Counted from the first letter of the stretch, positions 17,164-25,988 are shown. The stretch: DNA of 64,000 nucleotides from an uncultured Clostridia bacterium (GCA_910586765.1 CAJUJJ010000012.1:21088-85087); one strand, 5' to 3'. The notes: generated from the sequence alone by a model not told the origin. Program-made: numbers and translations.

Positions 17164-18327
17164 TTACTCATAAAAATCTCTTAATCTCTTTCCAATTTCA
17201 AAACTCAACTCTGTTTCTTTACTTAAATCTCTAATAATATATTCTTCTCCTACAACACCCAATATATATTTTTTTTCATCTTCAAATAATCCTTCTCCTG
17301 CATCATTTTCATACAACGTACTTAATTCCTCTTGCTCAAGCCTAGTTAGTTGAAACCTTTGCTCATTATATCGACGAGTTGGATATTTTTGCTGAAATTC
17401 CTCCAGTTGTCTTTGTAAACTTTGTTGTTTTGATTCTAGTCTTGTCATTTTAACAAAATCAATCATAGCTTTATGCCCAACTCTTGTATAATATTGTTTT
17501 ATATCATCTATACGTGTTACATCTTGTGTATAAAAATCTTGTATTACTTTTCTAAAATAATCAGCTTTACTTTTTGCATAGTCTAAATTTAATACAATAT
17601 TTACTATATTTTCTTCTCCAATATACCCCTTTACTGCTTCTGTATAATTACTATGACTACCATAATGTTGTGGCAAACGGCTTCCTCTAGTTCCATATTG
17701 TTCAGGCAGTGCAATGCCATTCCATGATTTGTCAAATTCTTCCAAATCAATTAGGTCTGTTTTTTGTAATGCCTCTTTAATAACTTCTATAGGAATAATA
17801 TGATGTGCTTGTGTACCTTTTGGTGCACCAATATTATTTGCCAATGTTTGAGAATCAAATAGACATTGTGTAACATCTGTTGCCATACTTCCACTATTTT
17901 GTGTTCTGATATAGCCGTTATCCGCTTCTCTTTCTAATGTAGCATCATTATTTACCCCAACACCATTTATTGTCATAGTAGGCTTCACAATGCCCTGTTT
18001 TTGCTGCACTACATGTACTAGCTCATGTGCTAAATGTTTTTCTTGTCCCGATGCAATATAGATATTTGTTCCTTGTGTATATGCTAGTGCCTGTAATTGT
18101 GCTGGTTTACTAGAATGATAATGTACTTTTACATCGTTCATAGATATTCCAGAACGGCTTTCTATATTTTGTTTTAAATTATAAGGTATTCCTGTATCAT
18201 TTTTCTTTTTTTGTATCATAGCTGGCATAGCAGTATAATGCTGTGGTGTTTGATATTCCATTTTAGGTAAAACAGTTTCTGTTTTTTTGCAAACTGTATT
18301 TTTATATTGTTTTTGTGACACAAACAT
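17164..18327 (-). CDS. DUF4157 (eCIS-core) metallopeptidase-like protein with C-terminal AHH nuclease domain (polymorphic-toxin-like), copy 2
   Basis: This 387-aa protein has a DUF4157 domain at about 48-136 with [20 protein letters not shown] and the zinc motif HELVH (101-105), then a linker, then an AHH-type HNH/Endo VII nuclease domain: AHH at 174-176, WNGIALP from 202, and HYGSHSNY with His221 and His225. A coiled-coil-like tail follows (about 300-350). There is no signal peptide. DUF4157 occurs in effectors of contractile injection systems and other polymorphic toxins; AHH is a toxin nuclease family. It is second in a two-gene operon, 22 bp after its paralogue, with GGAGGG before ATG. 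No obvious immunity gene follows. Activity is inferred from motifs. Confidence 0.8.
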   Translation of the reverse strand: MFVSQKQYKNTVCKKTETVLPKMEYQTPQHYTAMPAMIQKKKNDTGIPYNLKQNIESRSGISMNDVKVHYHSSKPAQLQALAYTQGTNIYIASGQEKHLAHELVHVVQQKQGIVKPTMTINGVGVNNDATLEREADNGYIRTQNSGSMATDVTQCLFDSQTLANNIGAPKGTQAHHIIPIEVIKEALQKTDLIDLEEFDKSWNGIALPEQYGTRGSRLPQHYGSHSNYTEAVKGYIGEENIVNIVLNLDYAKSKADYFRKVIQDFYTQDVTRIDDIKQYYTRVGHKAMIDFVKMTRLESKQQSLQRQLEEFQQKYPTRRYNEQRFQLTRLEQEELSTLYENDAGEGLFEDEKKYILGVVGEEYIIRDLSKETELSFEIGKRLRDFYE

Positions 18328-18349
18328 ACTATCCCTCCTTTTTATACCA

Positions 18350-19384
18350 TTATAGTTCTTTTATTCCTTTTAATCTAGCACCGATTTTATGCTGTATATA
18401 AATCTGTTCCTCTATATTACTTATAATACTCCCATTATTTGTAATAATACGTACCCAATTTTTTTCTTCTTCTGTCAATTCCCCTTCTATTTGTATTTTA
18501 ATATAAAAACTCACTAAATTTGCCCAATCCGCAGCACTTAAATCACCATATTTTATTTTATTTCTTTCTAAATTATCCAATCGTATAAAATCATACATTG
18601 CTTGACGACCTACATTTCTAAAATACAAATTGATGTCATTGAGTTGTGTTACACCTTCAAAAACATAATTTTCAATGATATTTCTAAAATGTTGTGCTGT
18701 CTGTCTAGCATAATTCAAATCTGTTACCAATCTCTGCATATTATTTCGCCCTATGTACTTTTTTACAGCAGTAGTATAACTGTTATGTCTACCATAATGT
18801 ACAGGCAAATAGTTACAAACACTTTTGCTCGGCAAAGCAATACCATTCCATGCTTCGTCAAATTCACTTAGAGGAAATGTACACAATTCCAAACTTTCTT
18901 GTATTACTTGTATGGGAATAATATGATGTGCTTGTGTTCCCTCTGGTGCATTGATATTATGTGCTAATGCCTGAGAACTAAACATACATTGTATTACATT
19001 CTCATCTATATTATTACTGGGAGGTTTTTTTCTAATATATTGTATATCTGCTTCTTTTTCCAATATAGGGTCATTATTTACAGCAATACCATTTATTATT
19101 ACAGTAGGTTTGACAATGCCTTGTTTTTGCTGCACCACATGTATCAATTCATGTTTCAAATATTTTTCTTGTCCTGATGCAATATAAATATTTGTTCCTT
19201 GTGTGTATGCTAGTGCATTTAACTGTGCTGGTTTATCAGAATGATAATGTACTCTTACATCATTCATAGATATTCCAGAAATTTTTTCAATATTATATTT
19301 TAAATGATAAGGTATTGCTGTTTCATATTCTTTCTTCTGTGTTGTAGTAGGTATATTATCATGATTTTTCCCTTGTTGATACAT
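18350..19384 (-). CDS. DUF4157 (eCIS-core) protein with C-terminal AHH nuclease domain, copy 1
   Basis: This 344-aa paralogue of the following gene has DUF4157 at about 26-114 with zinc motif HELIH (78-82), a linker, AHH at 152-154, WNGIALP from 179, and HYGRHNSY with His196 and His200. The tail is shorter than in copy 2, lacking its Gln/Glu-rich coiled insertion. The N-terminal domains of the pair are nearly identical while nuclease tails differ, the pattern expected of polymorphic toxins diversified after duplication. AGGAGGAG precedes the ATG. It lacks a secretion signal, so export, if any, would need a dedicated machine that is not in this window. Confidence 0.8.
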   Translation of the reverse strand: MYQQGKNHDNIPTTTQKKEYETAIPYHLKYNIEKISGISMNDVRVHYHSDKPAQLNALAYTQGTNIYIASGQEKYLKHELIHVVQQKQGIVKPTVIINGIAVNNDPILEKEADIQYIRKKPPSNNIDENVIQCMFSSQALAHNINAPEGTQAHHIIPIQVIQESLELCTFPLSEFDEAWNGIALPSKSVCNYLPVHYGRHNSYTTAVKKYIGRNNMQRLVTDLNYARQTAQHFRNIIENYVFEGVTQLNDINLYFRNVGRQAMYDFIRLDNLERNKIKYGDLSAADWANLVSFYIKIQIEGELTEEEKNWVRIITNNGSIISNIEEQIYIQHKIGARLKGIKEL

Positions 19385-19614
19385 GACACTCCTCCTTCTC
19401 CTATGTAAAACTTGGTATAATTATATCTATTATAACATAAAATTCACGATTTATCGACAAAATTCGACAATGTATCACTTTATATTTATAAATAAAATTT
19501 ACTTGATTTTGTTTTAAAAATATGAAATAATTTATTATAAATGTTTTTTAATAGATACTATCATACCACTTCTGGCAGCACAATTTTATACTATACAACA
19601 GAAAGGAAAGAAAT

Positions 19615-19689
19615 ATGGAACTACTAGACATGATTGTTTCAGAACAACTACAGCAAATGAATATATCTGCATTGCTTTTTTTGTTATAA
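19615..19689 (+). other. 24-codon ORF upstream of the YheO-like gene
   Basis: AGAAAGGAAAG precedes an ATG followed by 24 sense codons (MELLDMIVSEQLQQMNISAL then four residues) and a stop, 69 bp before the YheO-like gene. It could be a leader peptide or the remnant of a truncated gene; no family is recognisable. Confidence 0.3.
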
Positions 19690-19758
19690 TGTATTTATCA
19701 ACATTATATTAATACTTTTTATGATACTGAAATTATTACTATAAAAGGAGATATTGCC

Positions 19759-20424
19759 ATGAAAAACCCTACTGTATTACTTACAGAAAACGATAAAATA
19801 ATATTGGAGTCTTATAAAAATATTGCAGATGGTTTAGGCGAATTTCTAGGCAGTAGCTGTGAAATTGTCATACATAGCCTAGAAAGTTTAGACTCCTCTA
19901 TTATCAAAATTGTAAATGGTAACCATTCTGGGCGTATGGTAGGTGCTCCCATTACAGATATTGCACTTTCTATGCTTTCCAAACTTGAAGAAGAAAACGC
20001 ACCAAAATTTATTACCTATTTTGCCAAAAACAAAAGAGGAGAACAAATTAAATCTTCTATTGCTGCTATTTATGGGCAATATAACAAAGTAATTGGTTTA
20101 TTCTGCGTAAATATTTTTTTAGATACTCCTTTATCAGAATTTTTAAATTCTTTTATGAATAATGCTATTATGGGAAGCGAAAATAATATTTCTGAAAATT
20201 TTGTTGACAATGCACAAGATTTAATGATAGGAGCATTAGAAGAAGTTAAAAAAATAGTGTATAACGATTTGTCTATTTCTTCCTCTAATAAAAATAAAGA
20301 AATTGTTTCTATGCTCTATCAAAGGGGTATATTTAATTTGAAGGACTCTGTTATCACAATATCAAATCATTTAGGAATTTCTAAAAATACAGTTTATATG
20401 CACATACGAAATATCAATAAATAA
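19759..20424 (+). CDS. YheO/DauR-type PAS-HTH transcriptional regulator
   Basis: This 221-aa protein has an N-terminal YheO-like PAS domain (CEIVIHSLESLDSSIIKIVNG and RMVGAPITDIALSML) and a C-terminal helix-turn-helix (LKDSVITISNHLGISKNTVYMHIR). AAAGGAGA precedes the ATG. Related DauR proteins regulate D-amino-acid catabolism, but no such enzyme is adjacent. It is monocistronic with a strong terminator. Target genes are unknown; the family assignment is fairly secure from both domains. Confidence 0.82.
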   Translation: MKNPTVLLTENDKIILESYKNIADGLGEFLGSSCEIVIHSLESLDSSIIKIVNGNHSGRMVGAPITDIALSMLSKLEEENAPKFITYFAKNKRGEQIKSSIAAIYGQYNKVIGLFCVNIFLDTPLSEFLNSFMNNAIMGSENNISENFVDNAQDLMIGALEEVKKIVYNDLSISSSNKNKEIVSMLYQRGIFNLKDSVITISNHLGISKNTVYMHIRNINK

Positions 20425-20466
20425 AAAAAGGAGAACTTTTTAATTTTGAAAAGTTCTCCTTTTTTA
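20423..20466 (+). terminator. Intrinsic terminator after the YheO-like gene
   Basis: AAGGAGAACTTTT pairs with AAAAGTTCTCCTT, followed by a T-run. Confidence 0.88.
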
Positions 20467-20480
20467 TGTTTACAATAATA

Positions 20481-20777
20481 TCAATTACTCTTTTTTCTTT
20501 TCTTACATACTGAAATAAAATTTATCACAACTTGTATTTCTTCTTCATCTAAATCTGTAATATCAACAGTATTCTGTTTTTCTAGTCCTAATAAAAAATC
20601 TGTTGTCACATTAAATATCGTCGCTAATTTTATTAAAACATCATAAGAAGGGTATCGCATTTCTGTTTCATAAGCAGAAATCATTGCCTTTGAAATACCT
20701 ATTCTTTCTGCTAATTCTTTTTGTGTCATATGTTGCTGTTGTCTTAATTTTTTTATATTTTCGCTAAAATTTACCAT
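20481..20777 (-). CDS. XRE-family transcriptional regulator
   Basis: This 98-aa protein has a classic helix-turn-helix at residues 5-62 (IKKLRQQQHMTQKELAERIG and ISKAMISAYETEMRYPS) and a short acidic then basic tail (DLDEEEIQVVINFIS, CKKRKK). Size and fold fit phage-type or SinR-like repressors. It is alone on its strand and convergent with the YheO-like gene. It is the third XRE gene within 5 kb, which supports an accessory origin for the segment. Confidence 0.85.
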   Translation of the reverse strand: MVNFSENIKKLRQQQHMTQKELAERIGISKAMISAYETEMRYPSYDVLIKLATIFNVTTDFLLGLEKQNTVDITDLDEEEIQVVINFISVCKKRKKSN

Positions 20778-20891
20778 TATTTTTCACCATATTTAGTTTA
20801 TATAATAAAAATAAACTTTTGGTGTATTTCGGTATATAAATTAGTTGATTTTTTAAAATTCACTTTCAAAAATATGCTTGGAACAATAAAG

Positions 20892-20917
20892 GTATTAGGG
20901 ACTTTGTCCCTAACACC
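20892..20917. repeat. Intergenic palindromic element
   Basis: TTAGGGA and TCCCTAA flank CTTTG, giving a 7-bp stem, in a locally GC-richer stretch (20890-20932) inside AT-rich DNA. It looks like a dispersed intergenic repeat; only one clear copy is in this window. Confidence 0.35.
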
Positions 20918-20995
20918 CTACAAGCCTTTCAGAAAACTTCATTTTACTAGTTTTAAACAGAATTTTATATTATTTTTTTAACGCTTTTATTATAA

Positions 20996-21538
20996 TTATT
21001 TTACTACACTTTCTTCTTCTACTTCAACAGGAAGCCATTTTACAGAAATTCTATCTTGCATACCTTTAATATCTAATTCTTCATCAAACAAATCTTTATC
21101 AATAGAAATATATTTTTGATTATCTCCAAAAAATAGCACTTCAAAAGGCTGCATTACTCCATCTAAAAATACAAGCATTTCTGTACAATAAATATTCAAA
21201 TAACCGCCTTCACTTAATATATGTTTTTCTAATTCTTGTTTAGAAGGAAATGTTGCTAAAACCCATTCTCCTGTTTGCCCTGTCATATCATAAAGCTGAT
21301 AGCCGTGAAAAAATAATTTTTCTTCTCCTGTAGAACCTTTATCTTCATTTGCTTTTCCTTTTACAAACAATGGTTTACCATTTTCTCCATTTTTAATGAT
21401 TTCTGCTCCTTTGATATAACAATCTACAAATTTTTTTACTTCCTCTGCTTTATTTGTATTTTTAATTACATTGTAGTCGCCGTGGTCATAACAATAATTT
21501 CCTAATTCTTCTAAAAAAACACGTAATGTTTTTTCCAT
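20996..21538 (-). CDS. Cytoplasmic protein of unknown function
   Basis: This 180-aa soluble, acidic protein has no signal peptide or membrane segment. AGGAGGT-type ribosome sequence precedes ATG 21538. Visible features: an N-terminal helical segment (RVFLEELGNYCYDHGDY), a mixed alpha/beta middle (GEWVLATFPSKQELEKHILS), and a C-terminal strand-rich part (PFEVLFFGDNQKYISIDKDL). I do not recognise the family. It lies between an XRE gene and yunB with no clear operon partner. Confidence 0.7.
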   Translation of the reverse strand: MEKTLRVFLEELGNYCYDHGDYNVIKNTNKAEEVKKFVDCYIKGAEIIKNGENGKPLFVKGKANEDKGSTGEEKLFFHGYQLYDMTGQTGEWVLATFPSKQELEKHILSEGGYLNIYCTEMLVFLDGVMQPFEVLFFGDNQKYISIDKDLFDEELDIKGMQDRISVKWLPVEVEEESVVK

Positions 21539-21625
21539 AATAAAAAACCTCCTAAATAATAAAAAATGATAATTTTTACTGTTTTGTTACATTAAATACT
21601 ATTGTAACAGCAATGTCAACAAATT

Positions 21626-22255
21626 TCAATTCCCTAATGTCATATATCTTTCTGGTACAGTGCCATTTATAACAGTATCTACAAGCATAATTTTTCTGCT
21701 TACAGACATTGTTTCACTTCTAAGAGGATTTACAATTCTAATATCCATATGAACATTTAACCATATTTTAAAATTCGTTTGATTGATGCCCTCTGCTGAA
21801 AATGAAGTTTCATAATCTACAGAAGCAATTCCCATTGGTTTAATATAAAAAGGAATACTCGGCCCTATATTAGAAAACATTTCTATTCCTGTAATAACAC
21901 CTATGGGAATAGAAATATGCTCCTCTGCTATTTGTTCCATACCTTCTGTGATTGCCATACTTACCGTGCTACAAAATGTATTTATTAGTATCGTATTTAC
22001 AGATACTGCTGTATTATATTGCTGCTTTTCTATAAAAAAATCAGATGAAGTAATATTCAATTCTTTTATAGTGTCTTGTACTGCTCTATCTATAATAGTA
22101 TTTGCCGTTGCTTTAGATTGTATGTGCGAAATTTCTACAACTGTTTTAAAAATTTTCGTATCATACAACATCAGTATCACAAATATGATAGAAGTAAGCA
22201 GTAAAAATACAATAAAAAGTTTCATAAAGCTATATACTTTTTTATTTTTTTTCAA
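21626..22255 (-). CDS. yunB: Sporulation protein YunB
   Basis: This 209-aa protein has one N-terminal membrane anchor (LFIVFLLLTSIIFVILMLY) and the YunB extracytoplasmic domain: NTIIDRAVQDTIKELN, IPIGVITGIEMFSNIGPSIPF, WLNVHMDIRIVNPLRSE. Translation appears to start at TTG 22255, with GGAG nine bases upstream; the next in-frame ATG is ten codons in, lacks a ribosome site and would trim the cytoplasmic tail. YunB is sigma-E-dependent in Bacillus and required for efficient sporulation. It marks the host as an endospore former. Confidence 0.9.
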   Translation of the reverse strand: MKKNKKVYSFMKLFIVFLLLTSIIFVILMLYDTKIFKTVVEISHIQSKATANTIIDRAVQDTIKELNITSSDFFIEKQQYNTAVSVNTILINTFCSTVSMAITEGMEQIAEEHISIPIGVITGIEMFSNIGPSIPFYIKPMGIASVDYETSFSAEGINQTNFKIWLNVHMDIRIVNPLRSETMSVSRKIMLVDTVINGTVPERYMTLGN

Positions 22256-22482
22256 TTTGTATCACTCCTACAAAAAGCATTTTGAAATTGTTTCTTTTAT
22301 TTATGTATTGTTTTAAAAAAGAGAAGTATTACAAAAATAACAGATAAAAACGTGCAAAAATAATACAAAAAAGGGCATTTTTTGCAAATAATTAATAAAA
22401 GTAATAAATTTGTAAGAGAAAAACCTTTCTAAAATGGTATATATCTGTTATAATCAGTTCATATGAGGGAGGTTTTTGGAAC

Positions 22483-25400
22483 ATGGACGAACCAAAAAGC
22501 ACACAATATCCATCAGGGCAACAGCGTCCCACACAGCAACGACAGATGCAGCAAGGGCAATCCCGTTATATGGGTCAAAATTTATATCGTCAAAATGCTT
22601 CGTATCAATCTAATACAATACAAAGACCATCTAGCAATTATTATACGAATACGACACAAAGACAAACAGCATCAGGACAAAGACAAATGGGACAAATGCC
22701 GCCAAATACAGCACAAAGACCACAGCAATATCCGCCTCAAAGGCAAATGATGTCAGCACAAAGGTCGCCTTCTGGACAAAGACAAAACACAGGACAACGC
22801 CCCCCAACAGGACAGCGTACTCCATATTCACAGCAACGTACGCAAATGCAGCAACGTCCTCAACAAAACAGAAGGAGAAAAAGAAAAAAGAAAAAAAGTA
22901 TTATAGGCAGAATATTCAAATTTTTATTTATTACAGGTATGATACTCTGCTTTGCTGTTGGTGGTGCAGCACTTGGTATGGTTATGGGTATTATAGAAGG
23001 TACAGACAACATCAATGTTGCCGATGTTGTACCAGAATCCTATACTTCATTTATTTATGACAGTGCAGGAAATGAAATTGACAGTTTGCACGGAAAAGAA
23101 AACAGAGAATATGCAAAACTGGAAACCATACCTGTCAATTTACGCAGAGCCGTAATTGCCATTGAAGATGAAAGATTTTATCAACACAATGGTATTGACT
23201 TAAGAGGTATGGCAAGAGCAATGATGACCAATATTAAAAGTAAAAGTTTTGAGCAAGGTGCTTCCACATTAACACAACAGCTTATTAAAAATGAAGTGCT
23301 GACAAATGAAAAGAAAATTCAAAGAAAAATAAAAGAGCAATATCTTGCAGTAATATTTGAAAAAGATTTGGAAAAAGCACTTGGCTCAAAAGAAAAAGCA
23401 AAAGACTACATTTTGGAATTATATCTTAATACCATAGCATTAAATCATGGTTTAAATGGGGTACAGTCTGCTTCTAAATTTTATTTTGGAAAAGAAGTAA
23501 GTGATTTGACATTAGCAGAATCTGCTTGTATTGCAGGTATCACAAAAAATCCTTCTCGCTATTCCCCTATCAGCAATCCAGAAGAAAACAAAAAACGTCA
23601 AGTAACTGTATTAGACAAAATGTTAGAGCTGGGTTATATTTCTGAAGGAGAATATGCACAGGCAAAAGCAGAAGATATTTATTCCAAACTGGTAGGAAGT
23701 ATCACAGAAGAAGTCAGCGGTGAAGCAAAACACAGCTATTTTGTAGATGCTTTAATTGAACAAATCGCTAATGACTTACAAAACGAAAAAGGTATGACAA
23801 AAGCACAAGCATATGACAAAATTTACAGCGGCGGTTTAAAAATCAATGCTACTGTAGATATGAATATGCAAAATATTATGGAAGAAGTTTATCAAGATGA
23901 CTCTTTCTTCCCTTCTTCTGACAATACTATTGAGGCAACATATACTATTTCTGTTATGGATACAGCAACAGAAAAACAAAGTCATTATTATGAAACAAAA
24001 ACAGTAAATTCTGAAGAAGAAGCACAGGCTTTTGCAGCAGAAGTAAAAGCAAAATATGAAGATTCTGCCCATCAAATGGTTGCAGAAAAATTATCTATGT
24101 CTTCCTCTTTACAATCTGCAATGGTAATTATGGATTATCATAACGGTGAAATAAAGGCATTGATAGGTGGCAGAGGCAAAAAACAAGGCGATACTGTATT
24201 TAATAGAGCAACACAGGCATTACGTCAGCCAGGTTCTTGTTTCAAAATTTTGTCTGCATATGCTCCTGCCATAGATATGGGATTATTAATGCCTGGCTCT
24301 ATCATTATTGACGCACCTTTAAAAGTAGGTGAAAAAGAATTCCAAAACTGGGATAAAAAATATAGAGGAGCTACCACAGTAAGAGAAGGTGTTACTCGTT
24401 CTATGAATATATTGGCGGTTAAGGCACTTATGCAGGTAGGTTATGACAAATCTTATGAATATCTGCAAAACTTTGGTTTTACTTCTTTAGTAGATGAAGA
24501 AGAAAGAAATGGACAAATTTTTAGTGACAAAGGTGCAGCACTTGCATTAGGTGGTATTACAGATGGTATTTCTGTATTAGAATTGACAGGTGCATATTCT
24601 ACTATTGCAAATGGTGGATTGCATTATGAACCTAAATTCTATACTACTATTTATGACCACGACGGCAATGTATTTTTAGAAAATAAAGACGAACCTACAA
24701 GAGTATTAAAAGAAACAACAGCATACTTACTTACAAATATGATGGAAGATGTTGTAGTACGTCGTACGTATTATGCAACTGGTACTGCCGCAGCAATACC
24801 TGGTATGACTGTTGCAGGTAAAACAGGTACTACTACAGATGATAAAGACTTGATGTTTGCTGGATATACACCATATTATTGTGGTGCGATATGGTTGGGA
24901 TATGACAATCCAAAAACAATGACAAATAGTGGTACAGTACATTTAAAAATATGGAAAGAAATTATGTCAAGAATACACGAAGGCAAAGAAGATACAGGAT
25001 TTTCACGCCCTGACGGTATTGTATCCAGAAGTTTTTGTTCTGCATCAGGAATGGTGCCACAGTCCATCTGTAGCAGAGATTATTATGGTAATGCTATTGG
25101 CTCTGATTTGTGTTCTTCTGATTTTGGTTCTTCTACAGAAGCCTGCAATTATCACAAGAGTTACTCTGTAGATTTATCTACTGGAAAATTAGCAAACTCA
25201 CACTGTAGAGCAACAAGCGTTGTATTGGCTGTTGACCCTGAAACAGGCGAAATTGTCAATAAAGCAACAGGTGCTGATGGTAAAGTGGATATTGACATTC
25301 ATAGCACTTGTACTGTACACAGTGCAAGCAATCCTGGATTTGTCAAACCAAAGCCACAGCCAAAACCAGATTCTGATATTCCTATTGGTGGGGATTATCC

Positions 25401-25590
25401 AGAACAAAACAGCACTGAAAATAATAACGAAAATGATAATAATACAGTACCTGACAACAATACTACTACAGCACCAACTGTGCCAGAACCAACAGTACCC
25501 GAGCCTACTCCCCCTCCAGTGGCTGAGCCAGAACCTGAACCTGCTCCCGTTGTTGGTATAGACTCTATGGCACCTATTGGTTCAGAATAG
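22483..25590 (+). CDS. Class A penicillin-binding protein (transglycosylase/transpeptidase) with long Gln/Arg/Pro-rich N-terminal tail
   Basis: This 1035-aa PBP1A-type enzyme polymerises and cross-links peptidoglycan. Layout: a cytoplasmic tail of about 130 residues made of Gln/Arg/Pro/Ser repeats (TGQRPP-, SGQR-like), a basic cluster RRRKRKKKK, one membrane helix (about 145-171), GT51 (IAIEDERFYQHNGID, GASTLTQQLIKNE), and a transpeptidase with SxxK in QPGSCFKI, SxN in TRSMN and KTG in AGKTGTT. The C-terminus has a Cys-containing linker and a Pro/Glu/Asn-rich tail. The GGAGG site is correctly spaced. The tail is much longer than usual and may bind partners or nucleic acid; this is inference. 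Confidence 0.95.
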   Translation: MDEPKSTQYPSGQQRPTQQRQMQQGQSRYMGQNLYRQNASYQSNTIQRPSSNYYTNTTQRQTASGQRQMGQMPPNTAQRPQQYPPQRQMMSAQRSPSGQRQNTGQRPPTGQRTPYSQQRTQMQQRPQQNRRRKRKKKKSIIGRIFKFLFITGMILCFAVGGAALGMVMGIIEGTDNINVADVVPESYTSFIYDSAGNEIDSLHGKENREYAKLETIPVNLRRAVIAIEDERFYQHNGIDLRGMARAMMTNIKSKSFEQGASTLTQQLIKNEVLTNEKKIQRKIKEQYLAVIFEKDLEKALGSKEKAKDYILELYLNTIALNHGLNGVQSASKFYFGKEVSDLTLAESACIAGITKNPSRYSPISNPEENKKRQVTVLDKMLELGYISEGEYAQAKAEDIYSKLVGSITEEVSGEAKHSYFVDALIEQIANDLQNEKGMTKAQAYDKIYSGGLKINATVDMNMQNIMEEVYQDDSFFPSSDNTIEATYTISVMDTATEKQSHYYETKTVNSEEEAQAFAAEVKAKYEDSAHQMVAEKLSMSSSLQSAMVIMDYHNGEIKALIGGRGKKQGDTVFNRATQALRQPGSCFKILSAYAPAIDMGLLMPGSIIIDAPLKVGEKEFQNWDKKYRGATTVREGVTRSMNILAVKALMQVGYDKSYEYLQNFGFTSLVDEEERNGQIFSDKGAALALGGITDGISVLELTGAYSTIANGGLHYEPKFYTTIYDHDGNVFLENKDEPTRVLKETTAYLLTNMMEDVVVRRTYYATGTAAAIPGMTVAGKTGTTTDDKDLMFAGYTPYYCGAIWLGYDNPKTMTNSGTVHLKIWKEIMSRIHEGKEDTGFSRPDGIVSRSFCSASGMVPQSICSRDYYGNAIGSDLCSSDFGSSTEACNYHKSYSVDLSTGKLANSHCRATSVVLAVDPETGEIVNKATGADGKVDIDIHSTCTVHSASNPGFVKPKPQPKPDSDIPIGGDYPEQNSTENNNENDNNTVPDNNTTTAPTVPEPTVPEPTPPPVAEPEPEPAPVVGIDSMAPIGSE

Positions 25591-25595
25591 TAATA

Positions 25596-25628
25596 AATAC
25601 TCCTCTTTTATAGAGGAGTATTTTTTTT
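25596..25628 (+). terminator. Intrinsic terminator after the PBP gene
   Basis: AATACTCCTC and GAGGAGTATT form a 10-bp stem followed by eight T residues. Confidence 0.9.
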
Positions 25629-25636
25629 AAAATATA

Positions 25637-25665
25637 TTGACAAAATATTGTTTTTTTAGTAAAAT
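25637..25665 (+). promoter_or_regulatory. tRNA promoter
   Basis: TTGACA (25637-25642), 17-bp spacer, TAAAAT (25660-25665), ending 11 bp before the mature tRNA. Confidence 0.8.
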
Positions 25666-25676
25666 AGAAAAATCGT

Positions 25677-25750
25677 CGAGGCGTGGCTCAGCTTGGTAGA
25701 GCGCTACATTAGGGATGTAGAGGTCGCAAGTTCAAATCTTGTCGCCTCGA
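25677..25750 (+). tRNA. tRNA-Pro (anticodon AGG)
   Basis: A full cloverleaf is visible: acceptor CGAGGCG/CGCCTCG, D-arm GCTC/GAGC, anticodon stem CTACA/TGTAG with loop TTAGGGA, five-base variable loop and T-arm with TTCAAAT loop. Anticodon A34-G35-G36 reads proline codons, and G37 is typical for tRNA-Pro. The discriminator is A, and CCA is not encoded. A34 at a proline wobble position is uncommon in bacteria and would need deamination to inosine for wide reading. Confidence 0.92.
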
Positions 25751-25756
25751 CTGTTT

Positions 25757-25803
25757 CAAAAGTGCTGTAAACTCAATGTTTTCAAGTGTTGCAGCACTTT
25801 TTT
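25757..25803 (+). terminator. Terminator after tRNA-Pro
   Basis: AAAGTGCTG pairs with CAGCACTTT across a 24-nt loop and runs into TTTTTG. Confidence 0.75.
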
Positions 25804-25959
25804 GTTTTCTCTTTTTACTTTCAAAACATACGTAATTTATCACCATATTCGTTAAATATCAAAAATTATGCAAGTCAAATGCAAGTCAAAATATTTTTTT
25901 GTTTTATACATTTTTATATTATATTTATAAATACTCTATTTTTTCATCATTAAAAAGTA

Positions 25960-25988
25960 TTGCAATATGGAAAATACTGTATTATAAT
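25960..25988 (+). promoter_or_regulatory. Promoter of the cobalt transporter operon
   Basis: TTGCAA (25960-25965), 17-bp spacer and TATAAT (25983-25988) lie just ahead of the riboswitch aptamer. Confidence 0.65.

Noticed and set aside
17164..19384. Complete contractile injection system
   Set aside because: Only the DUF4157 effector-like domain is found; no sheath, tube, baseplate or AAA ATPase gene lies in the window.
22463..22750. 95-codon plus-strand frame overlapping the start of the PBP gene
   Set aside because: It is a shadow of the Gln/Arg-rich tail; the PBP frame continues into conserved domains and has the correctly spaced GGAGG.
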